Assembly: GCF_905250085.1 (NCBI RefSeq)
Contig: NZ_CAJNOB010000001.1
Location: forward strand, 128,624-192,623
Origin: Candidatus Methylacidithermus pantelleriae
GTDB taxonomy: Bacteria; Verrucomicrobiota; Verrucomicrobiia; Methylacidiphilales; Methylacidiphilaceae
Direction of reading: 5' to 3'
DNA: 64,000 nt
Shown: positions 42,366 to 51,170 of the stretch, piece by piece
Layout of the letters: each line of letters begins with the position of its first letter
Numbering within the stretch: the first letter of the stretch is position 1
Notes under the pieces: model-generated
Seen by the model: only the letters and a program-made list of their open reading frames with translations
What the model was told of the DNA's origin: nothing
Database searches by the model: none
Position numbers and translations under genes: made by a program

Positions 42366-45300
42366 CTAAAAAGCTCGTTCCCAGTGGCACAGAGGGAAAC
42401 TAAGCTTCCATTTGTTTTCGAGTATTCCTGTTTCCAGGGGAAGCATACTCTTGGGAAACGGAAGTCCTTTTCCATAGCGAGGCTTAACTCTTTCTGCTTG
42501 GCCAAACTGTCCCGATTGCCACGCTGCGCGGAGCGTCGCCCAGAGAGGTTCATAAACTGGCGCGAAAGGATCGACGAAGGACCACTGGGGCATTTTCTGC
42601 GAGGCAAGGGGAACGGTTGCGGCATAGGTGGACAGTTGGGCCCCTGCCAATGCCCGAAAAAGCGCGCAGTAGACCACCAGTTGAAAATGGGTTCCACTTG
42701 CTAGGACTTTCTCCTGGTGAAAGAAAGAAGCGTTGGTTGAGGTCTTATAGTCGATAATCCAAGCCTGGCTTGAATGGGTGCCAGGCGGCTGATCGAGGAA
42801 AACAAGATCCACTTTCCCCTTCCAATCCCAGGGGGTTCCCAGAATATTCTTGGCAAGCTCTTTTGGGACCAAAAGCTTAAGCTCGGTTGCTGCCCAGGAG
42901 GGGCGTCCCGCGCTTTCCCAAAGGGAAAGAGTTTTTTGCCTAAGCTCTTGCGCGGCAGCCAAAAGTTCCAGCCAGTAGCTTTCCCACCAGGGCGGAGGAC
43001 CGGGAGGGGAGGAAAAAAACGAGTTCTCCAGCCAGAGTTTTTTCCCTTTCAAATATCGATCGAGTTCTTTTTGCCAAAGGGAGCCCCAGTGGGAGGGCAA
43101 AGGTTCCCATGCGCTCCAGTTGAAAGCCGGTCCAAAGGATCGATTCTGGCAACTAAGCGGCAGGCTTCTCGCAAGAGCTTCGTGGAGGATTTGCCCCTCG
43201 AAAAGCGCAAGAAGCTGTTCCTCGGTCCATTCCCGCGGTTTGCCTTCGAGCTTAAGAAAAAGGGAGAAATAGGCATAAGCGGGAGAACAGAGGATCGTTT
43301 CGGCTTCCGTCGCTGCCAGCGGAGGGGTCTCTTGGGCAATGTCCAGTGGGTTGCTAACGAAAAAACTATGGGAATCGAAGGGTTTGGTTGGGTCGCGCCG
43401 GAGCCGATGGATTCGAGCCAGCTCGTCAAGCTGTGGCTGTGGGAGATGGGGAGAGGACCCGAGCTCGTAGCTCGTCAACGCGCGGCGACTTGTCTCCAGC
43501 AGTGCTAGGGTGTAGGCCTCCTGCCAGGGTGTATGGGGTCGAAGACGATTCCAGGCTTCGATGAAAAGGGGTGCGACTTCCCATTCGTGCAGGGTCTCTA
43601 GTTCGTCGTAGGCGGCTGCGACGCAAAAAATTTCTCTGTCCACTGCCCGGTGGAAGCGTTCCCACTGGGCTGCGACCGGGATGGGTTCGGCTATCACCAT
43701 CTCCCAAAAGGGGGTCGACGTGGTCATCTTTTCTTGGGCCGGTTCGCAAGAACAACCCAAGCCTTCCCTGACTTCGCTAAAAGGGGGAGGGACGGTCCGG
43801 GCCGAATCCCAGATGCCCTGGTTTACGGATAAAAGCAGAAGACTTTCCCACCGGTCCAGGACGGCCGATTGGGGGGAACAGAGGTGGATAGGCGCCCAGG
43901 GAGAGCCCCTGCGCTCGGGTTGCGTTTGGGTAAGAAAGAGCTCCAAAAACCGGACAGCACCAGTGCGTTCCACCGGGCGCGAGAAAAGCTCCTCGATTGA
44001 CCCCAGATCCTCGTAGAAAAGCGACTCGAGGGCTTCCGCCCACTCACGCCCCAAAAGCCAGCTAGCGTCATCGACCAGGTGGCGACAGAAATCCCCCAAG
44101 GGGGCTTGGGCTGGCCACCGGCGCTTAGCATATTCCAGGCAAAAAGCTTCCAGCGCGGGAGGCATTCCGGCAAGCCCATCGGGGTTAGATGGGACAGTTC
44201 CCAGAAGATTCTGGCAAAGGGTCCGGGCCGCCTGATCCCAGAGGAATGTCTCAAGCTCGGCCGGGGTGAGCTCTTGTCCTGCGAGGCTGCAAAGGGCACT
44301 CCCTATGAGCCAGGCAACCTTCCAAAACTCCACCAAGGTGACGCTGCGCAGTCCCTCGTTCTGAAGCAAAATCCAGAGGGCAAGAAACCGTTGTTCGTGC
44401 CTGGGTTTTGAAAAAAGGGGGAGCTGGCAAAAGAAGGGAAGGCCTTCCTTTTCCAAGGAGTCGGCCAGGGCCAGGGCAAAAGCGTTGGACCGGGGAAGGA
44501 CGATTCCCAAGCGAGCATTCCGGTCGGGGCTTCGTGAGAGCCACGACTTTGCCACGCGCACGGCCAATTCCCGCTGGCTTTCCTGGTCTGGGGTGAGGAA
44601 GAATTTCCAGGTGGGTCCTTCCTTGTTTTCCAGGGGTGTGCGGGCGGCTGGAAAAACGGAATGGGCGGCATTCGCGCCAAACCAATGGGCAACCCACATC
44701 TCCCAATGGCGAGCCAGCCGGGGATCTTCCCCTTGGGACCTAAGAGCCAGTAACGCCACGTTTTCAAAGGACTGAAAAGCAAGTTCCAGCCACCGGAGGA
44801 ACCCGGTTGCGGCATGTTCAGGCCCGAATCCAACGGCAAAAAAATCTCCCGGCAAACGGATCGACTGGTCTTGAAGCCGTCGTTTAGCAAGCTCGAAGGA
44901 ATAGAGCGGGTCGCAGAAAGGGATTTGCCGCATGAACGCTAGCCAAGCCTGTGCCAAATCCGGGTATCGACGGAAAAGGGGAAGCTCTTCGTAGGGGATT
45001 CCCAAGAAAGCTAGAAGTTCCAGGCTCTCTAAGAGAGGAGCCGGGTCCTGAGCGAGGCTTTGAATAAGAGGGTCCTGTGGGGTCTCCGAATGGGAAAGGT
45101 AGCGGCGTAGCGTTTCCTCCATGAGCCACTTTTGGATCCATCGGGGCAGTACCGGGGGATCCGGCAAACCATAGGCTACGAGCAGCCGTTCTCGCAGGGC
45201 CGCGGGCCCGAGAAACTCGACCCGGAAGATCGGAAGCCCGCAGGAAAGAAGGCTCCGCTTGAATCCTTCGATCGCTCCAGGCTCGGGAAGGGCGATCCAA

Positions 45301-45428
45301 GCAGGCCGCGGACAATCGGAAACAGTTGGGGTTCGCCACGTCTCCCACAGCTGACAGAAAACTTCGTGAAGCTCACGGGTTGAACTCACTTCCAGCCCGT
45401 AGGCTAAACCCCTAGGCGCTCGTTCCAT
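42366..45428 (-). CDS. addB: AddB-like PD-(D/E)XK nuclease subunit
   Basis: A 1020-aa partner of AddA. The C-terminal third has a RecB-family nuclease: 'FEGQILHEAL' (His), 'GKVDLVFLD' (Asp) and 'WIIDYKTST' (Asp-x-Lys). The N-terminal two thirds look like the inactivated helicase of AddB: no Walker A loop is visible, and the start is 'ERAPRGLAYGLEVSSTREL'. The four cysteines that hold the 4Fe-4S cluster of Bacillus AddB are not evident; only an isolated Cys remains near the end. Divergence is high, so identification rests on the nuclease motif, size and the adjacent addA. Confidence 0.82.
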   Translation of the reverse strand: MERAPRGLAYGLEVSSTRELHEVFCQLWETWRTPTVSDCPRPAWIALPEPGAIEGFKRSLLSCGLPIFRVEFLGPAALRERLLVAYGLPDPPVLPRWIQKWLMEETLRRYLSHSETPQDPLIQSLAQDPAPLLESLELLAFLGIPYEELPLFRRYPDLAQAWLAFMRQIPFCDPLYSFELAKRRLQDQSIRLPGDFFAVGFGPEHAATGFLRWLELAFQSFENVALLALRSQGEDPRLARHWEMWVAHWFGANAAHSVFPAARTPLENKEGPTWKFFLTPDQESQRELAVRVAKSWLSRSPDRNARLGIVLPRSNAFALALADSLEKEGLPFFCQLPLFSKPRHEQRFLALWILLQNEGLRSVTLVEFWKVAWLIGSALCSLAGQELTPAELETFLWDQAARTLCQNLLGTVPSNPDGLAGMPPALEAFCLEYAKRRWPAQAPLGDFCRHLVDDASWLLGREWAEALESLFYEDLGSIEELFSRPVERTGAVRFLELFLTQTQPERRGSPWAPIHLCSPQSAVLDRWESLLLLSVNQGIWDSARTVPPPFSEVREGLGCSCEPAQEKMTTSTPFWEMVIAEPIPVAAQWERFHRAVDREIFCVAAAYDELETLHEWEVAPLFIEAWNRLRPHTPWQEAYTLALLETSRRALTSYELGSSPHLPQPQLDELARIHRLRRDPTKPFDSHSFFVSNPLDIAQETPPLAATEAETILCSPAYAYFSLFLKLEGKPREWTEEQLLALFEGQILHEALARSLPLSCQNRSFGPAFNWSAWEPLPSHWGSLWQKELDRYLKGKKLWLENSFFSSPPGPPPWWESYWLELLAAAQELRQKTLSLWESAGRPSWAATELKLLVPKELAKNILGTPWDWKGKVDLVFLDQPPGTHSSQAWIIDYKTSTNASFFHQEKVLASGTHFQLVVYCALFRALAGAQLSTYAATVPLASQKMPQWSFVDPFAPVYEPLWATLRAAWQSGQFGQAERVKPRYGKGLPFPKSMLPLETGILENKWKLSFPLCHWERAF

Positions 45429-45810
45429 AAAGGTCTTAGGTAGCGGTCGCCGGGGTGAGAGGTCAAGGCGGAGCCGGCACGAAGCTTGGAGGGCTCATAC
45501 CCACTACGGGCTTTGTGGGAAATGGCCAATCTGGGATTGCCCAAGAGGGTGTCCGCCACTACAATCTTTGTAACGCGGATGCGGGCCAGTCCCGGGGCAG
45601 GAAAAAAAAGCGCTTTTTCCAAGCAAATATTGGGAGGGCTTTGAGAAACATACCCCCGTTTTCCCAGGGCAAGTCCTTGGAAGCTTGCCCGCAGGGGAGT
45701 CGAGGGGCAAGGAGAGCCAGGCTAGAGGAGAGAGCCATTGGCAGAAAAGGGGCCTATGGGAGAAAAAGAGGGGGACTGGGCGTACCAAAAGTTCGGAAAA
45801 GGAGGGAAGG
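45429..45810. other. 382-nt intergenic region, no gene recognised
   Basis: Divergent gap between addB and the pterin dehydratase gene. It holds a perfect 14-nt palindrome AAAAAGCGCTTTTT at 45605-45618 and purine-rich stretches. No open frame looks coding. I could not fold it into a tRNA despite a CTCATA-type loop near 45500. Confidence 0.4.
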
Positions 45811-46152
45811 ATGGCTCAGTTAGCTAAGGAAAAATGCACAGCTTGCCGGGTAGGAGCTCCCCAAGTGAGCGAGGAGGAAGCCAGGGAATTTCTCCAGCAG
45901 TTGCCGGGGTGGGAGATCGTTGAGCTGGACGGGATTCGCCGGCTTAAGAAGGTGTTCCGATTTCCTGATTTTGCCAAAGCGCTGGCGTTTACCCAGCGGG
46001 TAGGGGAGCTTGCGGAACAGGAAGGGCATCATCCTGCAATCCTCCTGGAGTGGGGTCGTGTCACGGTCCAGTGGTGGACCCATAAGATTAAGGGCTTGCA
46101 CCGGAATGATTTCATTATGGCAGCCAAGACGGACGAACTAACCAAAGAGTAA
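45811..46152 (+). CDS. phhB: pterin-4a-carbinolamine dehydratase
   Basis: Dehydrates 4a-hydroxytetrahydropterin formed by aromatic amino-acid hydroxylases; in some organisms it serves in other pterin recycling. The 113-aa protein has '[28 protein letters not shown]' (seen as LPGWEIV and [10 protein letters not shown]) and the active-site histidines in '[32 protein letters not shown]' ([20 protein letters not shown]). An N-terminal 'CTACRVG' precedes the usual domain. The ATG at 45811 has GGAGG 6 nt upstream. No hydroxylase is nearby, and a link to the molybdopterin genes 14 kb away is only speculation. Confidence 0.92.
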   Translation: MAQLAKEKCTACRVGAPQVSEEEAREFLQQLPGWEIVELDGIRRLKKVFRFPDFAKALAFTQRVGELAEQEGHHPAILLEWGRVTVQWWTHKIKGLHRNDFIMAAKTDELTKE

Positions 46153-46159
46153 ATCAAAG

Positions 46160-46182
46160 CTCTCCGGCGAGAAGCCGCAGAG
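46160..46182 (+). terminator. hairpin after the dehydratase gene, no T tract
   Basis: CTCT-C-CGGC-gagaa-GCCG-C-AGAG folds into a stem with one C-C mismatch, 8 nt after the stop of the dehydratase gene. It lacks a following T run, so termination is uncertain. Confidence 0.3.
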
Positions 46183-46846
46183 ACGTGAGGGCGAGAAGGG
46201 ACAATTACCTATAGTTGCGAGACGATCCCGGTCCATCCAGGCAAAAGGCCAAAACGCTATAAATAAGCCGTGACGCAACTCGCAGGGCTTCCCAAAGGAA
46301 CGAGCTCACACCCATCCGTGGCACTGGGCCGGTTGTTTACAAGAATCCCTTGACTGGACCGTGGTCTTGCCCATCGGAGAAAGGTTGTACGTGGCATTCC
46401 CATCGCTGTGCCCCCCCAAGACCCCAGGCTTCCCACACCAAATGGTTTGATTCTTTGACCGAGAGCCTCCCACGCCGAGCCCGTTTGGCTTGTTCAAGCA
46501 GGTGGAACACTCAACCGCAGCTCGTCCTCCGGCGACCGCATTGCGGGCCTCCTTAAAGAGGCTCTGTGGAATTGGCTAGCCCATGGCGGCCCTCCTTTGA
46601 CTTGTGACCCCCAGCGGGCGAGCCGGTCCCCAGGATGACTACGGGAGAGAGAACAGTGGGGATGGGGAGAAGAACTTCCCAGGTTTCCCGGCAGTTTACC
46701 CAATCAGAAGGGGGCCGTTTCCCCGGAGCCTGTCTGCGCCCCATGGGATAGAGCTAGGCGACGAATGGGACCTCGAGGCCAACCGGGTGGGAAAAGAGCT
46801 CTTCTGGGTGGCCCGCATTGGCTCCGGATGTCGTGCCGGAAGCCTA
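46183..46846. other. about 660-nt region without a recognisable gene
   Basis: Between the dehydratase gene and tlyA I see no credible coding frame. Features noted are an inverted pair AGTTGCG (46213-46219) / CGCAACT (46274-46280) and a minus-strand block near 46350-46500 that looks faintly protein-like but has stops. It could be decayed mobile DNA; no family was recognised. Confidence 0.4.
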
Positions 46847-47596
46847 TCAGTTGGGTGTTCTTTGGAGAAGCCAGAAGATCTCTTGATTCCCATGGGATCC
46901 CAGAACCGGTGAGGGAAAAATTCCTTTTTCTTGGCAAGGGAGATCCTCACGGGCAAGCCAAACACGCAAGGATTGGATCACTTCCTCGCGGACCTTAGGA
47001 TCCCGCACCACTCCCCCTTTGGGAACCTGCCTCGGTCCTGCTTCAAACTGGGGTTTGATAAGCACACAAAGGTAGCCTTGGGGACGAACCAAGGGAACGA
47101 TCCGGGGAAGGACCAGCCGCAGGGAAATGAAAGAAACATCGATCGTTGCCAGATCAAAGGGGTCTGGGAAAGATTCCCGTTGCAGATATCGGGCATTCAC
47201 GCCCTCGTGAATTTCGACCCGAGAGTCGGCTCGCAACCGGGCGTTCAATTGGCCTCGCCCCACGTCAATGGCGACCACTCGGCGCGCTCCATGCTGCAAA
47301 AGGCAGTCAGTAAATCCTCCGGTAGAGGCTCCCACGTCAAGACAGACCCAGTTCTGTGGGGAAAGACCAAAATGCTGCAAGGCTGCTTCCAGCTTGTATC
47401 CGCCACGGCTTACGTAACGAGGTTTGGCCGAAATCCGGATTTCGTCTTGAGGACTGACCAGCAAAGAAGGTTTCTGGGCACGTCCCCCGCCTACCCACAC
47501 CTCCCCGGCCAGAATGGCGGCTTGGGCCTTTTCGCGAGAGGGGAAAATCCCCCGTTGCACAAGAAGGCGATCCAGGCGTTCCCGTGGAGACTTCAT
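46847..47596 (-). CDS. tlyA: TlyA-family rRNA 2'-O-methyltransferase
   Basis: The 249-aa protein has an N-terminal S4 RNA-binding domain ('RLDRLLVQRGIFPSREKAQAAILAGEV', seen as RLDRLLVQRG and SREKAQAAILAG). An FtsJ-like methyltransferase follows: 'YVSRGGYKLEAAL', 'CLDVGASTGGFTDCLLQHGA' (SAM site, residues about 81-100), 'AIDVGRGQL', 'DVSFISL' and 'LIKPQFEAG'. Known members methylate 16S and 23S rRNA in some bacteria; the haemolysin name is historical. The ATG at 47596 begins the S4 domain; an upstream frame to 47707 lacks support. Confidence 0.93.
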   Translation of the reverse strand: MKSPRERLDRLLVQRGIFPSREKAQAAILAGEVWVGGGRAQKPSLLVSPQDEIRISAKPRYVSRGGYKLEAALQHFGLSPQNWVCLDVGASTGGFTDCLLQHGARRVVAIDVGRGQLNARLRADSRVEIHEGVNARYLQRESFPDPFDLATIDVSFISLRLVLPRIVPLVRPQGYLCVLIKPQFEAGPRQVPKGGVVRDPKVREEVIQSLRVWLAREDLPCQEKGIFPSPVLGSHGNQEIFWLLQRTPN

Positions 47597-47779
47597 CCGG
47601 ACTTGGCAAGACCCACGAGCTAAATAGATATTGGAAAAAAGAGAGGACAAGACCAAAAGGGATCGGGTGCAGAGACTGCGGCACAAGGTTTGGCAAATCC
47701 CGGTCACTTTCGATGGCAGGAGCCCGGAGAGGGAGAAAGTTTACCGGGGCTTGTGGGAGTAAAAAAAAGGCCATTAGCC

Positions 47780-48112
47780 ATGGCGCAACCATCCTATCCT
47801 CGACTCATTGAGCAGGTAGGGCAAGAGCTAGCCATCGCGTGGTCGGACGGGACGGAGAGTTTTCTTCCGCTGGAGCGACTTCGGAAAGCGTGTCCTTGCG
47901 CGCTTTGCCAGGGAGAACCAGATGTGACAGGGCAACGGGTTACAGCTTCTATGCAAAAGTATTCTCCGCGGAGTTTCCAGCTTGTGGGATGGCGGCTTGT
48001 GGGGAGCTACGCTTTGCAACTCCGATGGGCTGACGGTCATGATACAGGCCTTTATCCCTTCTCCTACCTCAAGGATCTTGGGCGGGAGGGCGGATTCAGA
48101 GAGCCCTCGTAG
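47780..48112 (+). CDS. DUF971 family protein
   Basis: A 110-aa protein with the DUF971 (GBBH-like N-terminal) pattern: 'LAIAWSDGTESFLPLERLRKACPCALCQGE' (seen as WSDGTESFLPLERLRKACPC and CALCQGE) and the C-terminal 'YALQLRWADGHDTGLYPFSYL'. The domain binds metal in some structures through Cys and His residues. Its relatives sit beside Fe-S carrier genes or form the N-terminal part of gamma-butyrobetaine hydroxylase. Function here is unknown. It is divergent from tlyA. The ATG at 47780 was preferred over an earlier frame start inside the gap. Confidence 0.88.
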   Translation: MAQPSYPRLIEQVGQELAIAWSDGTESFLPLERLRKACPCALCQGEPDVTGQRVTASMQKYSPRSFQLVGWRLVGSYALQLRWADGHDTGLYPFSYLKDLGREGGFREPS

Positions 48113-48129
48113 TTTTTTACCCGGGATCT

Positions 48130-49170
48130 TCCCATGGCAAGAGGTTGCCCACAGCGAAAACATATGGCGACACATAAGGTTCTTCGTAGCAGGATATCCG
48201 AATGAAGTTGCATGCGTGGGCCAAGCGGCAGGGTGTTGCCTACACGACCGCTTGGCGGATGTGGAAGGAGCGGTGTTTCGCTCTTCCCGCAGGATAAGAG
48301 GATAAGAATAGTTGCCGACCGCAACGGTAATCGTGCATCCGGCGGCGGAGCGGCCCGGTGGCGTGGCTCCCGACGCGCGGGTGGGCAAACGCCGATCAAA
48401 AAGCGGATTTACACGGGCAGTGGCATTGGGTTCTCCGAGTTGACTTTTCAGGCAAACCGTTCGGGATCGTCAAGGCCGTCAAGGAGGTTGGCTCTGGGAT
48501 GAAGGGCCATCGCAGAGGGCTCGTTGGGCAGGCCTCTCGTCCCAAGGTTCGCGTCATCCGGGTCGAGTAGCTCGACCGGCTGATGCGTGCAAAGAGATCG
48601 CCCGGGCCTTGCGCCGAATCGCGCCAAAGGCTTCCCATCGAACGATCGGATCTTTGCAAGAGGAAGGTTCCAATTGGGTCAGTGGATCCCCTCGCCGCTC
48701 GCTCGTTCTCTTTTCCTTCCCGTACGCTAAGGCGATCGCCATGACTGAAAGTCGGCTTTTTTCCCTGCCGGCGTCGAGGTGATCGAAGTCCGACCCGGCC
48801 TACACGTCTGTGATGGGCATGGTCAACCACGTTCGTCGTCATGACAAAAGTTCCTACCAAGGTGTGGGCTTGTGCCTACGGACGGCGGCGGTCGCCTCCC
48901 CTTCGCCCTACTTGCAAGCAATCCGACGAAGCATGTGTGGTCGTTTCTCTGGCGGCGGTTGGGAAGAGACTCAAAGCGGCGGATGCAGCACCTGCCCGGT
49001 CGGGAGGAAATCAAGGGCCACCCGCGGCCTTTGGCTGCGAAAACGCGCGATTGGGCGTTACGGGGGCTTTGGCGGTGAACCCTCGGCGTGCGAAGGGTCG
49101 GCAGCACTCTTCGGCGGGGGTCGCGGACGATCTTCCCTCGTAGGAGAATGGGTCTCTATGCTTTTAGGAA
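48130..49170 (+). mobile_element. IS607 relic 3, internally deleted
   Basis: The 5' flank (about 48135-48200) matches that of relic 1. tnpA begins ATG at 48203, 'MKLHAWAKRQGVAYTTAWRMW'. It keeps a remnant 'NADQKADLHG' of the catalytic block and 'VKEVGSGMKGHRRGL', then 'VIRVE*LDRLMR' near 48550-48590. The text jumps directly to mid-tnpB ('KRSPGPCAESRQ', matching relic 2 'RSPGACAKSGHK'), then 'FSFPYAKAIA', 'GVEVIEV' and, after a frameshift, 'DPAYTSVMGMVNHVRRH'. The end of tnpA and the first half of tnpB are therefore missing. Further 'LASNPTKHVWSFLWRRL'-type tnpB sequence runs to about 49080. Confidence 0.75.
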
Positions 49171-49372
49171 GGGTTGGAAAACCTTTGGCCTGGGGTCGAA
49201 TCATGTGGCGCGGGGGCTAGGCCAGGCACGAACCCGGCGCCGTGGTTGGGACTCCGGGTCTTGCTGGTCCTCGGGAGTTGCCCGGGGTTTGGGAAGGATC
49301 TAGGTTACGAGACGAACCCTTGGCACCAGCTTAAAAGAAAAGGACGCGAGGACGCAGGGGAAGGGAAAAGGG
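49171..49372. other. intergenic, possibly 3' end of relic 3
   Basis: A GC-rich stretch between the last recognisable tnpB residues and tilS, with no gene. Family TnpBs continue with a low-complexity tail and a 3' guide-RNA region, which this could once have been. No direct support. Confidence 0.3.
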
Positions 49373-50377
49373 ATGGAAACTTTGGGAAGCCAGGATGGGA
49401 CAATAGCCCGTTACACAGGCTCGAGGGTCGTGGATCAGTCGTGGGGAACGAAAAGACCCGGTCGTTCCTGCCAGCGGCACCCGCTTGTGCAGGTAGTGGA
49501 AGCGTTGCCCCCGCGGGTCATGGCGGGGGTATCCGGCGGGATGGATTCCAGGGCTCTTTTGCATGCTTTGGCTTGTGCGGGAAAGGAGGTCATTGTGGTC
49601 CATTGGGATCACGCTTGGAGGACCGATAGTTGGCAGGATCGGGAGTGGGTGGAGAAACTTGCCTCTGGCTACGGGTTTCCGTGCCTTTGGGAGCGGGCTT
49701 GCAGCTCGGGGAAGCGCAGCGAGGCCGAAGCGCGAAGGGAGCGGTGGGCCTTTTTTTTGCGAGCAAGCCAGCAATGTGGTTGCTCGGAGCTCGTTCTTGC
49801 CCATCATGCGGATGACCAGGTCGAGACGGTTCTTTTCCGGCTGTTTCGGGGGACGGCTGGCGGCGCCGGAGGCATGCGTGCTCGATCCCGCCAGAATGGT
49901 CTTACGGTGCACCGACCCTGGTTAGGATTTTGGAAGGAAGACATTTTCCAGTATGCTTGCCGGGAGGGACTCCAGTGGCGGGAGGATTCATCGAACGAGG
50001 AGCTTCGTTACGTGAGGAACCGGTTACGGAGGGAACTTTTTCCATGGGTGGAAAGGAATCTCCGACTCCCCGCACGACGCTCTCTTTTGCGTTTTGCCCA
50101 GATTCAACAGGAACTGGTGGATTGGTTGGATGTGGTTGTGGCTCCCCATGTGGAAAATCCAGTTTTGAATGTGGCTACGCTTCGGGCTTTGCCGGTTGCG
50201 GTGGCCCGCCACTTGGTGTTTCGGTGGCTCCAATCCCGGGGCGTCCATGACATCGGTTTTGACGAGGTTGAAGGAGTGCGGCATCTGGCGGATCCGGGAG
50301 CCGCGTCGCGTTGCAATCTTCCTTGCGGGTGGCACGCTCGGCGTCGGGCAGGAAACATTGTTGTAGAAACCCGATGA
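49373..50377 (+). CDS. tilS: tRNA(Ile)-lysidine synthase
   Basis: Converts C34 of the CAU-anticodon tRNA-Ile to lysidine so that AUA is read as isoleucine. The 334-aa N-type ATP-pyrophosphatase has the P-loop 'VSGGMDSRALLHAL' (residues 53-66), 'VVHWDHAWR', 'LAHHADDQVETVLFRLFRGT', 'HRPWL' and 'DSSNEELRYVRNRLRRELFP', the family's RNA-facing block. It is shorter than E. coli TilS and lacks much of the C-terminal domains, as in many other phyla. The ATG at 49373 follows an AAGGG run; the first 35 residues are not conserved, so a later start is possible. ATGA overlap with the next gene. Confidence 0.92.
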   Translation: METLGSQDGTIARYTGSRVVDQSWGTKRPGRSCQRHPLVQVVEALPPRVMAGVSGGMDSRALLHALACAGKEVIVVHWDHAWRTDSWQDREWVEKLASGYGFPCLWERACSSGKRSEAEARRERWAFFLRASQQCGCSELVLAHHADDQVETVLFRLFRGTAGGAGGMRARSRQNGLTVHRPWLGFWKEDIFQYACREGLQWREDSSNEELRYVRNRLRRELFPWVERNLRLPARRSLLRFAQIQQELVDWLDVVVAPHVENPVLNVATLRALPVAVARHLVFRWLQSRGVHDIGFDEVEGVRHLADPGAASRCNLPCGWHARRRAGNIVVETR

Positions 50378-51159
50378 GACTGAACCAGTACCTTGCACGT
50401 GCAGGATTAGGATCCCGGCGCTTTTGCGAAGAGCTCATCCGGGCGGGGCGCGTGGAAGTAAATGGCAGGGTCGTCCGGGAGCTGCACATTCGAGTCGGCC
50501 CTGCGGAGGAAGTCAAGCTTGATGGACGAACCGTGCGGCCTTGTCCTCGATGGGTCGTTCTCCTTCATAAACCTCGGGGTTACCTCTGTACGAGCCGGGA
50601 TCCGCAAGGGAGAAAAACGATCTTTGAGCTTTTGCCTCCCGATCTTCCTCGGCTCTTTTATGTCGGAAGGTTGGATCGCCAAAGTGAGGGACTAGTACTT
50701 TTGACCAACGATGGGATCTTGGCGCAGGCGATCAGCCGACCCCGATTCAAGATCCCCAAACGATACCAGGTCTGGGTGGACCGGCCGATCGGAGACGCTG
50801 AACGACGCTTGTTGTGCCAGGGGATTATTCTGGAGGGACGGCTCTGCCGGTGTGCCGAGGTTCGGCAGCGGGGGGATCGCCAGTTGGAGATCGTTCTAGA
50901 GGAAGGAGCTAAGCGCCAGATCCGGCGCATGCTCGAGAAGCTCGGATACCGGGTCAAGAGGTTGATCCGGACACATATTGGAGGGTTCTCCCTTCGCGGT
51001 TTGCCCCCGGGGGCTTGGAGAAAAGTCTCGCCGGAGGAACTCCAAAGGGCGCTCAATTTAGGCTGCGTAGGAGCCTTACGAGCTGAACCCTCGACCGGGC
51101 CTGGCCCGTGGGCGTTGTCCTATCCCTTGGGCTATGGGGAGAATGGGTCGGCTAAGTAG
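50374..51159 (+). CDS. RsuA/RluB-family pseudouridine synthase
   Basis: Isomerises uridine to pseudouridine in rRNA. The 261-aa protein has an S4 domain ('MRLNQYLARAGLGSRRFCEELI', seen as RLNQYLARAG...SRRFCEELI), then 'LHKPRGYLCTSRDPQGRKTIFELLP', the catalytic Asp in 'YVGRLDRQSEGLVLLTNDG', 'KRYQVWVD' and 'EGAKRQIRRMLEKLGYRVKRLIR'. The sequence fits RluB (23S) slightly better than RsuA (16S), but the target is not proven. The ATG at 50374 overlaps the tilS stop as ATGA; the upstream frame is tilS. Confidence 0.92.
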   Translation: MRLNQYLARAGLGSRRFCEELIRAGRVEVNGRVVRELHIRVGPAEEVKLDGRTVRPCPRWVVLLHKPRGYLCTSRDPQGRKTIFELLPPDLPRLFYVGRLDRQSEGLVLLTNDGILAQAISRPRFKIPKRYQVWVDRPIGDAERRLLCQGIILEGRLCRCAEVRQRGDRQLEIVLEEGAKRQIRRMLEKLGYRVKRLIRTHIGGFSLRGLPPGAWRKVSPEELQRALNLGCVGALRAEPSTGPGPWALSYPLGYGENGSAK

Positions 51160-51170
51160 AGGGCACGCTT

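Noticed and set aside
45480-45560. Possible initiator-like tRNA around a CTCATA loop
   Set aside because: The anticodon stem pairs only three bases and no T arm with TTCRA is present.
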